Shown here piece by piece: positions 9,296 to 18,707 of a stretch of DNA of 64,000 nt. The number at the start of each line of letters is the position of its first letter. Position 1 is the first letter of the stretch. Under the pieces are notes generated by a model that saw only the letters and a program-made list of their open reading frames with translations, was not told where the DNA came from and did not search any database. The translations under genes and the position numbers were made by a program. The DNA comes from JAHIQC01 sp964565645 (GTDB lineage: Bacteria; Actinomycetota; Coriobacteriia; Anaerosomatales; JAHIQC01), in contig CAZMFQ010000011.1 of assembly GCA_964565645.1 (NCBI GenBank), forward strand, positions 46,690 to 110,689, written 5' to 3'.

Positions 9296-10905
9296 CCCGC
9301 GTCCTCCTGGGCCATCCGCACCGGCCGCGATCCGTACCAGCGCAGCAGGCGCTGCGCCCGCTCCGCTTCCAGATGCACGATCCGGTGGCGCGCCCGTGCG
9401 TTGCCCGAGACCGAGTCCGCGATGATGGTCGCGAGCCCGGCACGCCGCTGGAACGGGTTCTGCGTGATCGTGAGCGACTGGATGCGCATCCTGGCGATGC
9501 GGATCCGGCTCCTGCCAAAGACCCCGACCTGCATCGTCATCGCCGACTCGTCGACACCGATCCCGGCCGCGCGCCATGCGAGCGCGCGCACCGAGGCGAC
9601 GATCAGCGCCACGAGTACGACCACCGTGCCTCCCGCGGCGTAGCCCGGCGTCCACAGCATGCCGAGGACCGCCGTGAGTGCCGCGCCTGTGAGCAGCGTG
9701 AGCGCCGTCGGGACGAACAGGTAGAAGCGCACCGCGCGCGGCGGGAGTCCCGGGGCGACGGGGAACTCATCGGCCTCCGGCAGAAGCCCGTGCATGACTG
9801 CGGGGAGGTCCCGCATGCGCAAACCGGGCAGCAGCGCGGTCGACCCGCCTGAGGCCTGCTGCTGCTGGTGGCTGATGCCGGCCGTGTCCACATACACCGT
9901 GCACCTGCCGAGGAGCTTGCGCAGCAGCGGTTCCTCGACGCGCACCGACTGCACCCGGCGGACCGGGATGCCGGTCAGGCGCCGCTCGAGCAGGCCGGCC
10001 TCGATCTCGATGCGCTGTCCGCTCCGACGGGCCACGAAACCGAAGTCGCGGACGATGCCGGCGCCCAGGGCGATGAGCACCACGAGCCCGATGCCGGCCA
10101 CGACCGTCACCGCCACGACCGGGACCGCGAGCGAAGCGGCCGCGCCTGCCGCGGACTCCACGCGCGACAGCCCGATGACCTCCACGAGCTGCGCGCCGGC
10201 GCCGAGGATGAGGGCGAACATGAGCGGCACGCGGTTGGAGGTGAGCGAGGCGATCACGAGTTCGATGAACGGCACGCGGTGCTCGTACTCGACGACGGCC
10301 GCGTGCACCTCCGCACCGCCGAACGCGCCGCGGAAGTCGCTCATGCGCCCGACGGGGTCCGCACCCATCGGCAGGCCCGCCGCGAGATTCCCGGCTGCGC
10401 CACCGGACGCTGCGGAGTCCGCCTCCTCGGCCGGGACGGGGGCCTGTTCGTGCCCGGTGTGCAGCAACGCCGCCTTGAGCGCCTCGGCCTCGGCCAGCGT
10501 GATCGCTCCGATCTTGGCCTCCGGCTCGTTGGAGCCGCCGCCCGCGGTCTGCACCACCACCTCGACGAGTCCGAGCATGCGCATGAACAGGTCCGCGCGG
10601 ACGTTGACGCCGTGCACGCGCGCCACGGGGATGACGCTGCGGTGTCGGACCAGCAGTCCGCCCACGACCACGAGGTCCTCGCCCTGGATGCCGTATCCGA
10701 AGCGCGACCACGCGACCCACTGGGTCGCCACGCCGATGAGGACCGACAGCAGCATCAACCCGCCGAACAGGGCGATCGACGCGCTCTGTCCGATGCCGCT
10801 CGCGATGAACACGAAGAAGATGCCGACGGCGCTCTGCCACAGCAACGTGACGGAGCGGACGATCACGGTGGCCGGGTGGGTCCGCTTGAGCTCAGACTCC
10901 GCCAT
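9292..10905 (-). CDS. PH-domain membrane protein, YdbT-like
   Basis: A 537-residue membrane protein with two N-terminal helices (about residues 18-65), then alternating hydrophobic helix pairs and bacterial PH (bPH_2) domains. The PH segments show the family pattern 'R.SVIPVARVHGVNV', 'RRLTGIPVRRVQSVRVEEPLLRKLLG' and 'SRIRIARMRIQSLTITQNPFQRRAGLA'. This gives three PH units, as in Bacillus YdbT. The function in bacteria is poorly known; a role at the membrane or in envelope-stress and bacteriocin tolerance has been suggested for such pairs. Its start overlaps the end of the YdbS-like gene by 14 bases, so the two are co-translated. Confidence 0.78.
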   Translation of the reverse strand: MAESELKRTHPATVIVRSVTLLWQSAVGIFFVFIASGIGQSASIALFGGLMLLSVLIGVATQWVAWSRFGYGIQGEDLVVVGGLLVRHRSVIPVARVHGVNVRADLFMRMLGLVEVVVQTAGGGSNEPEAKIGAITLAEAEALKAALLHTGHEQAPVPAEEADSAASGGAAGNLAAGLPMGADPVGRMSDFRGAFGGAEVHAAVVEYEHRVPFIELVIASLTSNRVPLMFALILGAGAQLVEVIGLSRVESAAGAAASLAVPVVAVTVVAGIGLVVLIALGAGIVRDFGFVARRSGQRIEIEAGLLERRLTGIPVRRVQSVRVEEPLLRKLLGRCTVYVDTAGISHQQQQASGGSTALLPGLRMRDLPAVMHGLLPEADEFPVAPGLPPRAVRFYLFVPTALTLLTGAALTAVLGMLWTPGYAAGGTVVVLVALIVASVRALAWRAAGIGVDESAMTMQVGVFGRSRIRIARMRIQSLTITQNPFQRRAGLATIIADSVSGNARARHRIVHLEAERAQRLLRWYGSRPVRMAQEDAG

Positions 10906-11380
10906 CGTCGCTCACCCGCGCGAGTGTGGCGATGCGGTCCCGCAGTTCGCCGGCCTCGGTCTCGGAGAGGGCCGGGATGGCGTGCGAGCCCGCGGCGGTC
11001 CATACCCGGACCTCCGAGAGGTCGAAGGCGCGCATGATCGGGCCCTGGCTCGTGTCGACGTGCTGGATGCGCGGCATGGGGATGACGGTGCGCTGGATGA
11101 CGAACAGCCCGTGCTGCAACCGGACCTCGAGTTCGGTCACTTCCCAGCGCCAGCGTTCGTAGCGGATGGCGATCGCGGGGCCGAGCGCGATGACGACGCC
11201 GGCTAGCACGATGACGGCGGGCACGGTCCAGAGCACCGAGGGCGCTTCGACCATCGTGAGGATCACCGCGGTGATGGCCACCGCAAGCACGGCCACCGAG
11301 GTCCCGACGAGCGCCTGGATGCGCCAGACGCTCTTGGCCCTCGGATCGAGCTTGTTCGCTGGTGCCCCCTGGGTCTTCAT
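10892..11380 (-). CDS. PH-domain membrane protein, YdbS-like
   Basis: A 162-residue protein with two transmembrane helices (about residues 20-65) followed by one bPH_2 domain (RYERWRWEVTELEVRLQHGLF, then IPMPRIQHVDTSQGPIMRAF). This is the short partner of the YdbS/YdbT pair. Start ATG 11380 is chosen because the N-terminus is then polar and short. ATG 11389 is equally possible, since neither has a strong ribosome binding site. It forms an operon with the larger PH protein downstream. Confidence 0.72.
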   Translation of the reverse strand: MKTQGAPANKLDPRAKSVWRIQALVGTSVAVLAVAITAVILTMVEAPSVLWTVPAVIVLAGVVIALGPAIAIRYERWRWEVTELEVRLQHGLFVIQRTVIPMPRIQHVDTSQGPIMRAFDLSEVRVWTAAGSHAIPALSETEAGELRDRIATLARVSDDGGV

Positions 11381-11474
11381 GCGCACCATGGTATCCGATT
11401 GGGTCCGTGTCCGGGCAGGCTCCTCGGCGTACACTGGTCGATGCCGGATCCTCGACCCACGACCGGAGGCCCCC

Positions 11475-11981
11475 ATGAGCGATAGTGACCGTCCCGATCC
11501 CATCGCGGTTGCGCGCGCCGAGACCCGCGCCGCGTTCGAGAACCGCGCGCTGTTCTACCTCCACATGTACGAGACGCTTGCCGAGGAGCTGGGCGCCGAG
11601 AAGGCCGCGGAGCTCATGAAGCGCGCCATCTACGAGCGGGGCCTCGAGGTCGGCGAGCGCTATCGCGAGGCCGTCGAGGACGGTGACCTCGAGCTTGTGG
11701 GCGAGCTGTTCTGCGCGGGATCACCCTGCGAGGGCGAGCTCTTCGAGCCCGGCGTCGAGGAGTCGGGGACGAGTCGCACGGTGCTGAGGATGACCGCCTG
11801 CCCGCTCGTGGACGCATGGCGTGCGCATGGCGTGCCGGAGTACGAGATCGACGTGCTGTGTTCGATCGCGGCCGCGGTGGATGAGGGCACATTCGAGGGT
11901 GCCGGGCTCGAACTCGCGTTCCTCGACCGCCTCGGGCGGCCCGGCTCCGAGAGCTGCCTGCTCGATCTCCGGCTTCGTTAG
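11475..11981 (+). CDS. L-2-amino-thiazoline-4-carboxylate hydrolase-like protein
   Basis: A 168-residue soluble protein whose ATG follows GGAGG by five bases. The C-terminal half has the pattern of the ATC hydrolase family: TACPLVDAWRAHG (Cys-Pro-Leu followed by W), EIDVLCSIAAAVDEG, and a final region with ESCLLDLRLR. The three conserved cysteines and the D-x-G turn are visible. Named members open the thiazoline ring during L-cysteine formation, but most homologues in anaerobes have unknown substrates, so the exact reaction is uncertain. It has no obvious partner gene nearby. Confidence 0.68.
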   Translation: MSDSDRPDPIAVARAETRAAFENRALFYLHMYETLAEELGAEKAAELMKRAIYERGLEVGERYREAVEDGDLELVGELFCAGSPCEGELFEPGVEESGTSRTVLRMTACPLVDAWRAHGVPEYEIDVLCSIAAAVDEGTFEGAGLELAFLDRLGRPGSESCLLDLRLR

Positions 11982-12005
11982 TCTGCCGGTGAGCGCGCGC
12001 GGTGC

Positions 12006-12034
12006 CTGACCAAGGCACCGGCGGGGCATAGACT
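12006..12034 (+). promoter_or_regulatory. Candidate promoter of the NifX-like gene
   Basis: CTGACC at 12006-12011 and TAGACT at 12029-12034 with a 17-base spacer. An inverted repeat GGTGCC/GGCACC (12001-12019) overlaps the -35 and could be an operator or the end of the preceding transcript. Confidence 0.5.
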
Positions 12035-12062
12035 CCTTGGACCACGCGAAAGGAGCCCGCAC

Positions 12063-12446
12063 ATGGATCGCGCCATCGTGGCAGTGCCCTCACAGACCCC
12101 CGCCGGCCTCGAGGCACCCAGATCATCACATTTCGGCAGCGCGCCGTACTTCATCGTCGCGCAGGTCGAGCAAGGCCGGATCACGCACGTCAGAGCGATC
12201 TCGAACCAGTCGGACACCCAGGGCGGACACGGACAGATAGCCCGCGCGCTCATCGAGGACGGACTGACCGACATCATCACCGCGGGAATAGGCCAGGGCA
12301 TGCGCTCCAAGGCCGACTCAGCGGGAGTGAACATCTGGATCGATCGCGACTCCCCGAGTGTTGGCGAAGCGATCGCCGGGCTGCTCGCCGGTTCTCTGCC
12401 CCGGGCGACCGACGCCGACGTGCACGCGGGGCACCGCGCACACTAG
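12063..12446 (+). CDS. NifB/NifX-family iron-molybdenum-cofactor-binding-like protein
   Basis: A 127-residue protein of the dinitrogenase iron-molybdenum cofactor family (one NifX-like fold). Family features seen are IVAVPSQ at the start, the HFGSAPYFIVAQVEQG segment and the glycine-rich loop TAGIGQGM. Stand-alone members are common in anaerobes that do not fix nitrogen and are thought to carry metal clusters. No nif genes are in the window, so a nitrogenase role is not supported. An AAAGGAG box precedes the ATG. Confidence 0.82.
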   Translation: MDRAIVAVPSQTPAGLEAPRSSHFGSAPYFIVAQVEQGRITHVRAISNQSDTQGGHGQIARALIEDGLTDIITAGIGQGMRSKADSAGVNIWIDRDSPSVGEAIAGLLAGSLPRATDADVHAGHRAH

Positions 12447-12532
12447 TCATCATCGGGTTCTCAGATTCCCTCGGCACCCGCCTCGGGGCTATCCTGTTGC
12501 GGGGCGAACCATGCGAGGGTGGAGGTGGCGGT

Positions 12533-13027
12533 GTGTCACGCGACGAGGTTCTTGAGCGGTTGCAGCACAACCGGATCCGGTTCGATCAGCGTATCGCGAA
12601 GATCCCTGTAGAGCGCCTGGACGCGGCGCCTCCCGGTCGGGCGCACACCCCGAAACAGGTCGTGGCGCACATCACCTCCTACGAGGAACTCATCGTGGAG
12701 CGCCTCCGCGCCGCCCGCGTGGGCGATACGACAGCGTTGTTCCGCGACCGTGTGGGCTGGGAGGAGTTCAACGACCAGGTCTGGGCGCAGGCGGCCGGTC
12801 GTGACGCCGCCGAGGTTCTCAGGGACTCGGCCCGTGTGTTCGCCGAACTCGTGCATGAGCTCATGCTCGTGAGTGACGCCGAGATGAACGAGGCGACCGG
12901 GGTCGTCGCGCACATCGATCCGGCATGGCTCCAGGGCCGGACGCTCGCAGAGGTCATCGCGGTGGACGCGTTCGATCACTACCCGATGCACTACGACGAG
13001 CTCGATCAGGCCCTCGCCGAGGAGTGA
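12533..13027 (+). CDS. DinB/ClbS-like four-helix-bundle protein
   Basis: A 164-residue, almost fully helical protein. It has RDEVLERLQHNRIRFDQRI in helix 1, KQVVAHITSYEELIVERL in helix 2 and a C-terminal DHYPMHYDEL. This fits the DinB/ClbS superfamily of four-helix bundles with histidines on the bundle interior (VAHI, DHYPMHY). Members include metal-dependent thiol transferases and DNA-protecting hydrolases; the activity here is unknown. The GTG start at 12533 lies seven bases after GGAGG. A TATCCT element at 12490-12495 may be its -10. Confidence 0.6.
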   Translation: MSRDEVLERLQHNRIRFDQRIAKIPVERLDAAPPGRAHTPKQVVAHITSYEELIVERLRAARVGDTTALFRDRVGWEEFNDQVWAQAAGRDAAEVLRDSARVFAELVHELMLVSDAEMNEATGVVAHIDPAWLQGRTLAEVIAVDAFDHYPMHYDELDQALAEE

Positions 13028-13037
13028 CGGTTCGCGA

Positions 13038-13619
13038 CTATGCGAGCCAGTGGACCTCGCCGCTCGCGAGCTTGTACGCGGCGCCCTGCACCGCGACGCT
13101 TCCCGCGGGCACGTCCATACCTGCCACGAGCTCGATGAGCTCGGCCACGGTGTCGCGCACGTGATCGTCGACGGCGGCCGCGAGCAGCGCATCGTCGGCG
13201 TCGGCGGGAGCGAGGCTCGGGTCGACGTGGCTGACGTCGATCTTCTCCACGATCGGCGCGAGCCATCCGGGTGCATCGCCCGCGAGCGCCGCGCTCACGG
13301 CGCCGCAGTCCTCGTGACCGAGCACGACCACGACGCGCGTTCCGAGCTTCTCGAGCGCGAAACGGATCGAGGCGACGCTCGCCTGCGCGAGCACATGTCC
13401 CGCGGTGCGCACGACAAAGAGCTCACCCGGGCCCGCGTCGAACACGGCCTCTACCGGAACGCGTGAGTCCGAGCAGCCCACCACCACGGCCATCGGGTCC
13501 TGTCCTTCGAGCGAGGAGGCGCGCTCGGCGGCGGAGTAGCGTGCCGAGGAAAGGCCGGAGGCGAACCGCGTGTTGCCTTCGCGGAGCCTGGCGAGGGTGG
13601 CGGAGTTGTCCTGGGTCAC
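13038..13619 (-). CDS. Beta-class carbonic anhydrase
   Basis: A 193-residue zinc enzyme that interconverts CO2 and bicarbonate. The zinc ligands Cys49 (GCSDSR), His102 and Cys105 (LGHEDCGAV) and the Asp51-Arg53 dyad are all present, and the loop VRTAGHV is intact. The GTG at 13619 is preferred because GAAGGG lies nine bases upstream. An in-frame upstream extension to 13703 would add a non-conserved leader. It lies 80 bp downstream of the spermidine-synthase-like gene on the same strand. It is cytoplasmic, with no signal peptide. Confidence 0.92.
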   Translation of the reverse strand: MTQDNSATLARLREGNTRFASGLSSARYSAAERASSLEGQDPMAVVVGCSDSRVPVEAVFDAGPGELFVVRTAGHVLAQASVASIRFALEKLGTRVVVVLGHEDCGAVSAALAGDAPGWLAPIVEKIDVSHVDPSLAPADADDALLAAAVDDHVRDTVAELIELVAGMDVPAGSVAVQGAAYKLASGEVHWLA

Positions 13620-13699
13620 CTGCTTCGTCCCTTCGGGTAGCGGCCTGCGCCCATGATAGCCGAGTGCGGCCGGTTCCCGCGTGGCATCGTGAGCGTGCG

Positions 13700-15253
13700 T
13701 CACTCCACGTTGATGAGCGCGTCGGTCGGCGCGTGCGAGTCGGTCAGAAGCGGGACGTCCGCGACAGGAACGGGCTTGTCGTACAGGTCGTCGGCGAACG
13801 TCTCGAAGCCTTCGATGGTCACGCGCCCGTCGAGGGCGGTGCGGATGCGGCGGTCGAGGGTCCCGGGGTCCACCGAGGCGTCCGAGGCGAGCACGATGGT
13901 GTTGCGCCGGATGTCCATGTCCTCACCGGCGCCGTACCCGATCGGGAACGCCCAGAGGTTGTCCCAGACTTCCGCGGTCGTCCTGTGCATGCTGCGGAAC
14001 AGCTTGCTTCCGGGGCCCTCGACGGGGGAGACGACGTTGTAGGCGAGCACGCCGTCGGGCGCCATGTGCTCCTTCACCTCGCCGAGGAACTCCACGGTGG
14101 TGAGGTGGAACGGGAGCGAGTCAGCGTAGTACGCGTCCACTATGACGACATCGTAGGTCCGGTCGGTGGTCTGCACGTAGCGACGTGCATCCTCGGTGAA
14201 GACCTCGAGACGTTCGTCTTGCGGGAGCCAGAAGTACTTCTCGGCGACCTCGACGACCGCCGGGTCGATCTCGACCGAGTCGACGGTCATCTCGGGGTAG
14301 TCGCGCCAGTAGCGTTTGGTGATGGCGCCCCCGCCGAGACCGAGCACGAGCACGCGCTTCGCATCGGGCTTCACGCTGAGCGCCAGGTGCATGTAATCGG
14401 GGTAGCGGATCCTGCTCGTGAAGGGGTCCGACATGTCGATGGCGGACTGGTGTGAGCGGTCGAAGCGCAGGTGCCGGGTCTCGGCGTCCTCGGTCACGGT
14501 GATGCGGTGGTACTGCGTGTCGACCCGGTACAGGACCGTCTCGCCCTTCTCGTTACGCGCCGGGGCGGGCGCGACGCGCCAGAGCACGATCCCTCCGACG
14601 ATCACGCCGAGGGCCACAAGCGCGACCGCGCTGACGGCCGTCGCGGACAGCACGCGGCGTTTCGGTGCGGCCGACTCCTCGGCGGGTACCGGAAGTCCGA
14701 GCGAGAGGAGCGCTGTGGCACAGAGGGCGAAACCGGTGCACACGATGAGCGGCTCGATCGAGAGCAGCGGGATGAGCCAGAACGAGGTGGCGAGCGTGCC
14801 GAAGATGCTGCCCGCCGTCGAGACGGCGTAGAGGTTGCCGGTCGAGCGGCCGAGGTGCGTCATGCCGCGGTCGGCGGCGAGGCGCACTCCCAGCGGCGAG
14901 ACCGTGGCGAGCAGGAGTGCGGGCAGGAAGAACACCAGTCCGGCGGCGGTGAGCGAGCCCAGGCGCGGCCCGAGCTCCGCCGTGGCCGGCAGGGAGGTCG
15001 AGGCGATGACCGGGGCGAACACGGTCGCGAGCCCGGCGCCCGCGATCACGGTCGGCAGCACACGCCGCGGCCCGAAGTGGTCCGCGAGCTGGCCGCCAAG
15101 CCAGTAGCCGAGCGAGAGCGCCACCATGACGACGCTGATGACGCTGCCCCACACGTAGATGGAGTTGCCGAGGAACGGCGCCAGCACGCGCGCCGCCACG
15201 AGTTCGAGACCCATGAGTGCGGCGCCGCACAGGAACACGATCGCGTTGAGCAT
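13700..15253 (-). CDS. Fused MFS-type membrane domain / spermidine synthase-like protein
   Basis: A 517-residue protein with about seven membrane helices in residues 1-235 (opening LCGAALMGLELVAARVLAPFLG) joined to a Rossmann methyltransferase-like spermidine synthase domain (about 270-515). The latter shows VLVLGLGGGAITKRYW, VDSVEIDPAVVEVAEKYF and DVVIVDAYYADSLPFHLTT. The second acidic residue of the polyamine site appears conserved. Such fusions are widespread; whether they make polyamines or aminopropylate another acceptor at the membrane is not known. AAGGAGG lies six bases before the ATG. Confidence 0.85.
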   Translation of the reverse strand: MLNAIVFLCGAALMGLELVAARVLAPFLGNSIYVWGSVISVVMVALSLGYWLGGQLADHFGPRRVLPTVIAGAGLATVFAPVIASTSLPATAELGPRLGSLTAAGLVFFLPALLLATVSPLGVRLAADRGMTHLGRSTGNLYAVSTAGSIFGTLATSFWLIPLLSIEPLIVCTGFALCATALLSLGLPVPAEESAAPKRRVLSATAVSAVALVALGVIVGGIVLWRVAPAPARNEKGETVLYRVDTQYHRITVTEDAETRHLRFDRSHQSAIDMSDPFTSRIRYPDYMHLALSVKPDAKRVLVLGLGGGAITKRYWRDYPEMTVDSVEIDPAVVEVAEKYFWLPQDERLEVFTEDARRYVQTTDRTYDVVIVDAYYADSLPFHLTTVEFLGEVKEHMAPDGVLAYNVVSPVEGPGSKLFRSMHRTTAEVWDNLWAFPIGYGAGEDMDIRRNTIVLASDASVDPGTLDRRIRTALDGRVTIEGFETFADDLYDKPVPVADVPLLTDSHAPTDALINVE

Positions 15254-15454
15254 CCTTTGCCTCCTTGGGAGGTGGGTTCGTCGGCACAGACCCCCATCCT
15301 CTTGCGGATGCGGAGCGAGGACTCATTGTAGCGGCCGAACACAGCCTACCGTTCATCCGGTTGCACCTGCCGATGCTCGTGATTTCGGCTACGATATGAA
15401 CGTGGCGCGCCCGGGGGACACGTGCGCGCGTTGTCTGCGGTGGAGGGAGCACTC

Positions 15455-18124
15455 ATGCACGTGCAAGTCACGCGGCGCCGTCGTGCGCTCAGTCTTCTCT
15501 TGGTGATGGCGATGTGCGCTGCGCTGTTGCCGGTGATGCCGGCCGCGGCTGTGCCGGCCCCGACGATCTATGTCGACCCGGTCGGCGGCGATGACGCCAA
15601 CACCGGCGCCTCGGAGGCCGAGGCACTCGAGACGCTCACATCTGCGATAGACGCCTCCGATCCGGGAAGCGCGATCGTCATGCTGCCCGGAACGTACGAG
15701 CTCGCGGACGCGATCCTGCTGCCCTGGCGACTCGACTTCGTCGGCCGCGACGGTGCAGCCGAGACGACCATCACCCTCGCAGGCGACGAAGGCATGTTCG
15801 ACATCGAGTCGAACGCGTCGGGCACGACGTTCGAGGGCATTGCGTTCGTGGGTGCGAGCAACGTCGCGCATCCCGGCGGGGCGATAGCGGTCTCTGACGC
15901 CGAGTTGACGATCTCGGAATGCGTGTTCAGGGACAACTGGACGCCGGTCGGCGGCGCGCTGTACGCCGGCGGGGCGAGTCTGGTGATCGAAGACACCGTG
16001 TTCGACCGTAACGGTGATGAGACCACCACCACGCCTTTCGGCGCTGCGGAGGTGATTGACCGCGAGTGCTACGAAGGTGGCGCCATTTACGCGGAAGCGA
16101 GTGGCGTCACGATCACCGGCTCCACATTCACCGACAACGGCGCCTATTTCGTCGCCCCCGCGGTGATGTGCGCGGGCTCCGAGGCGATGGTCTCAGACAC
16201 CACGTTCGATCATAACCAGGTCACCCAGTGGTTCGACATGATGGTCCCGGCGCCGAACGAATCCTTCACGTTCGACGGCGTTTCCGCGCAGGTGACGGGG
16301 CCGATATCGGACGATTCCGGGGCCCTGACCTTCGCGGATTCCTACGCGATGGTGGAGCGTTGCGAGTTCACAGAGAACCTCGCGTACGCGGGTGCCGGCG
16401 TCTTGGTTAGCGGAGGTTCGGTCGCGGTCTACCAGTCCGAGTTCCGCGACAACATCACCTATACCGGGGCTGCGGCTTTCGGTGCGCTGCTCGAGCCGCC
16501 GACGGTCGAGGAGTTCAAGGACAACGTCACATTCGACTCTGCGGCGCCTGTCTCGCCGCTTCGCGAGATGCCGCATCTCGTCGACCGGTCGCTGTTCACC
16601 GGGACGACCGGCGGCGGCGCCGTGCTGGGCTTCATGGGTGAGACCGGCATGGTCACCAACTCGCAGTTCGTCCAGAACGGGGAACCCGGCGATGAGCCGG
16701 ACCTGTACACGGTCATCGGCACGTCGGGCGGGGCCCCGGTCCCGAACATCATCATCGATCTGGTCGACCCGGTCGACGTGTACAACTGCACGATCGCCGA
16801 CAACTCAGCCGGCACGGGCGTGTTCGGCCTGGACATGCCAGTCGACGTGATAGACACCATCGTCTGGAACGGCTTGGGCCTGGATTCGGTCGTCACCGCC
16901 GGAGACGTCCTGGGCTGCGACCTCGAGACCGACATCCCCGATTTCTCGGCTCCGTCGTCCGGTCCGGGCGCGAGCTCCGTCTTCGGCTATATCAGCTTGT
17001 ATCCCGAGTTCGTGGATCCCGATGCCGGCGATTACCGCCTCAAGCCGTTCTCCCCGTGTATCGACACGGGTACCGACGTGGTCTCCGAGTGGGTGACCGA
17101 GGACTATGACGGCGTGATGCGTCCGATCGACGGCGACGAGGACGAGACAGCCCAGTGGGACATCGGCGCGTTCGAGTACGACCCGTGGAGTGACACGCGC
17201 ATCGGCGGCTCCGACCGCTTCGATACGAGCGTCGAGGTCTCCCAGCGTCACTTCCCCGAGGGTGCCGACACCGTCATCCTCGCGACCGGCCTCAAGTTCG
17301 CGGACGGCCTTGCCGCCGCAGGCCTTGCCGGTGTCTACGACGCCCCGCTGCTGCTGACCGACAGCGACGAGCTGCCCGAGGTGGTGGCCGATGAGATCGT
17401 GCGTCTGGGCGCTTCCGAGGTCATCATCATGGGCGGCACTCTCGCTGTCAGCGAGGACGTCGCCGACGAGGTCGCAGCCCTGGGCGAGATCACTGTCGAC
17501 CGCATCGGTGGCGAGGACCGCTACGAGACCGCCGCTCTGATCGCCGATGAGATCGTGGCGGCAGAGGGTGACGGGTTCGGGGGTACGTTCCTGATCGCGC
17601 GCGGCGACCTGTTCGCCGACGCCTTGACGGCCTCGCCCGTTGCATATGCGAACCACATCCCGATCCTGCTGGTCGCTCCCGGCGAGCTTCCCGAGGCGAC
17701 GATCGACGTCATCCAGGCGGCCGGTGCGGAGCGCGCGATCATCGTCGGCGGCACCGCAGCGGTGCAGCCCAAGGTCGCGACGCAGGTCGCCTCCATGGTG
17801 GCGGCGAGCGACCGCATCGACGGCACCGACCGCTACGACACGTCGGCGAACTTCTGTCAGTGGGCCTACGACAACGAGCTCGCTGACTGGGCTTCGGTCG
17901 GCATCGCCACCGGCGAGAAGTTCCCGGACGCACTGTCAGGCGGGGCCGGTATAGGCAGCCGTGGCGGCCTCGTCATGCTCACTCCGCGTGCGAGCGTGCA
18001 CGCCTCCATCCAGAGCAAGCTCGAGGAGGTCGGCGGCGACGTCGATTCTCTTGAGGTGTTCGGCGGCGAGGGCGCTGTGTCCACGGATGTCTATGACACG
18101 CTGATCGGACTCGTGAATCCCTAG
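15455..18124 (+). CDS. Secreted beta-helix (choice-of-anchor Q type) surface protein with three CWB2 repeats
   Basis: An 889-residue exported protein. Residues 1-32 are a signal peptide ending in PAAA-VPA. Residues about 35-560 form a right-handed parallel beta helix (repeated TIS/SxFxDNxxxxGGAL motifs such as CVFRDNWTPVGGALYAGG). They end with a choice-of-anchor Q signature (DAGDYRLKPFSPCIDTGTD, then PIDGDEDETAQWDIGAFEY). Residues about 580-889 are three CWB2 repeats beginning GGSDRFDTSVEVSQ, GGEDRYETAALIADE and DGTDRYDTSANFCQW. Start 15455 follows GGAGGGAG; an upstream GTG at 15422 has no such box. It probably displays an adhesin or polysaccharide-binding helix on the wall. Confidence 0.83.
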   Translation: MHVQVTRRRRALSLLLVMAMCAALLPVMPAAAVPAPTIYVDPVGGDDANTGASEAEALETLTSAIDASDPGSAIVMLPGTYELADAILLPWRLDFVGRDGAAETTITLAGDEGMFDIESNASGTTFEGIAFVGASNVAHPGGAIAVSDAELTISECVFRDNWTPVGGALYAGGASLVIEDTVFDRNGDETTTTPFGAAEVIDRECYEGGAIYAEASGVTITGSTFTDNGAYFVAPAVMCAGSEAMVSDTTFDHNQVTQWFDMMVPAPNESFTFDGVSAQVTGPISDDSGALTFADSYAMVERCEFTENLAYAGAGVLVSGGSVAVYQSEFRDNITYTGAAAFGALLEPPTVEEFKDNVTFDSAAPVSPLREMPHLVDRSLFTGTTGGGAVLGFMGETGMVTNSQFVQNGEPGDEPDLYTVIGTSGGAPVPNIIIDLVDPVDVYNCTIADNSAGTGVFGLDMPVDVIDTIVWNGLGLDSVVTAGDVLGCDLETDIPDFSAPSSGPGASSVFGYISLYPEFVDPDAGDYRLKPFSPCIDTGTDVVSEWVTEDYDGVMRPIDGDEDETAQWDIGAFEYDPWSDTRIGGSDRFDTSVEVSQRHFPEGADTVILATGLKFADGLAAAGLAGVYDAPLLLTDSDELPEVVADEIVRLGASEVIIMGGTLAVSEDVADEVAALGEITVDRIGGEDRYETAALIADEIVAAEGDGFGGTFLIARGDLFADALTASPVAYANHIPILLVAPGELPEATIDVIQAAGAERAIIVGGTAAVQPKVATQVASMVAASDRIDGTDRYDTSANFCQWAYDNELADWASVGIATGEKFPDALSGGAGIGSRGGLVMLTPRASVHASIQSKLEEVGGDVDSLEVFGGEGAVSTDVYDTLIGLVNP

Positions 18125-18146
18125 TCGTACATCACTGCTACCGATG

Positions 18147-18176
18147 GAGGGGCCGTCCCGTCAGGGGCGGCCCCTC
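18147..18176 (+). terminator. Hairpin terminator after the beta-helix gene
   Basis: Arms GAGGGGCCG and CGGCCCCTC with an inner CCC/GGG pairing, followed by a short pyrimidine run, 22 bases after the stop codon. Confidence 0.75.
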
Positions 18177-18263
18177 TTCATGTACTGGAGACCGCACTCC
18201 TCGGCTGGCATGCCCTTGGCTATCATGTGCGAGGAGCCGCTCGAGTGCGCGTGAGGAGCTGAG

Positions 18264-18707
18264 ATGCCTGAGTGTTCATATCATCCCGGCGTGGAGACCG
18301 AGGTCACGTGCGCGGAGTGCGGGCGTCCCATCTGCCCGAAGGACATGAAAGCGACGCCGGTGGGCTATAAGTGCCCCGAGTGCGCCCGGCCCGCGCGAAG
18401 CCAGTACACGTACGTCAAACCGCGACAGGCCGTCATGGGTCTGCTCGCCGGGCTCGCGGTCGGGTTCGGCGGGGCATGGCTGCTCGCGGGGCTGAGGCTC
18501 TCGTTCTTCCTGCTCGGAGTCGTATGGGGCATGGGCGTGGGCGAGGCCGTTCGCCGGGGTGCGGGCGGACACCGCGGCCCGACGGCCGCGACCATCGGTG
18601 TCGTCTGCGTGCTCGTCGGGGGGATCGCCGGAGGACTCGACATCCTCGGCATAGCCATGGGGGTCGTCGGCGTGCTCTCGGCGCTCTCCTGGAGCTGGGG
18701 ACGATGA
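18264..18707 (+). CDS. B-box-type zinc-finger membrane protein
   Basis: A 147-residue protein. Residues 1-45 hold a treble-clef zinc site: CSYHPG, then CAECGRPIC, then C-P-E-C. This is the spacing seen in bacterial B-box/rhomboid-associated zinc fingers. Three hydrophobic helices follow (about 58-80, 82-98 and 112-140). Related finger-plus-membrane proteins often sit next to peptidases or transporters, and no specific job is known. The ATG is preceded by GAGGAGCTGAG. The stop overlaps the next gene's start as ATGATGA. Confidence 0.72.
   Translation: MPECSYHPGVETEVTCAECGRPICPKDMKATPVGYKCPECARPARSQYTYVKPRQAVMGLLAGLAVGFGGAWLLAGLRLSFFLLGVVWGMGVGEAVRRGAGGHRGPTAATIGVVCVLVGGIAGGLDILGIAMGVVGVLSALSWSWGR

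Noticed and set aside
12063..12446. Evidence for nitrogen fixation
   Set aside because: Only one NifX-like protein is present; nifHDK, nifE, nifN and nifB are absent from the window, and solitary family members are common in non-fixers.
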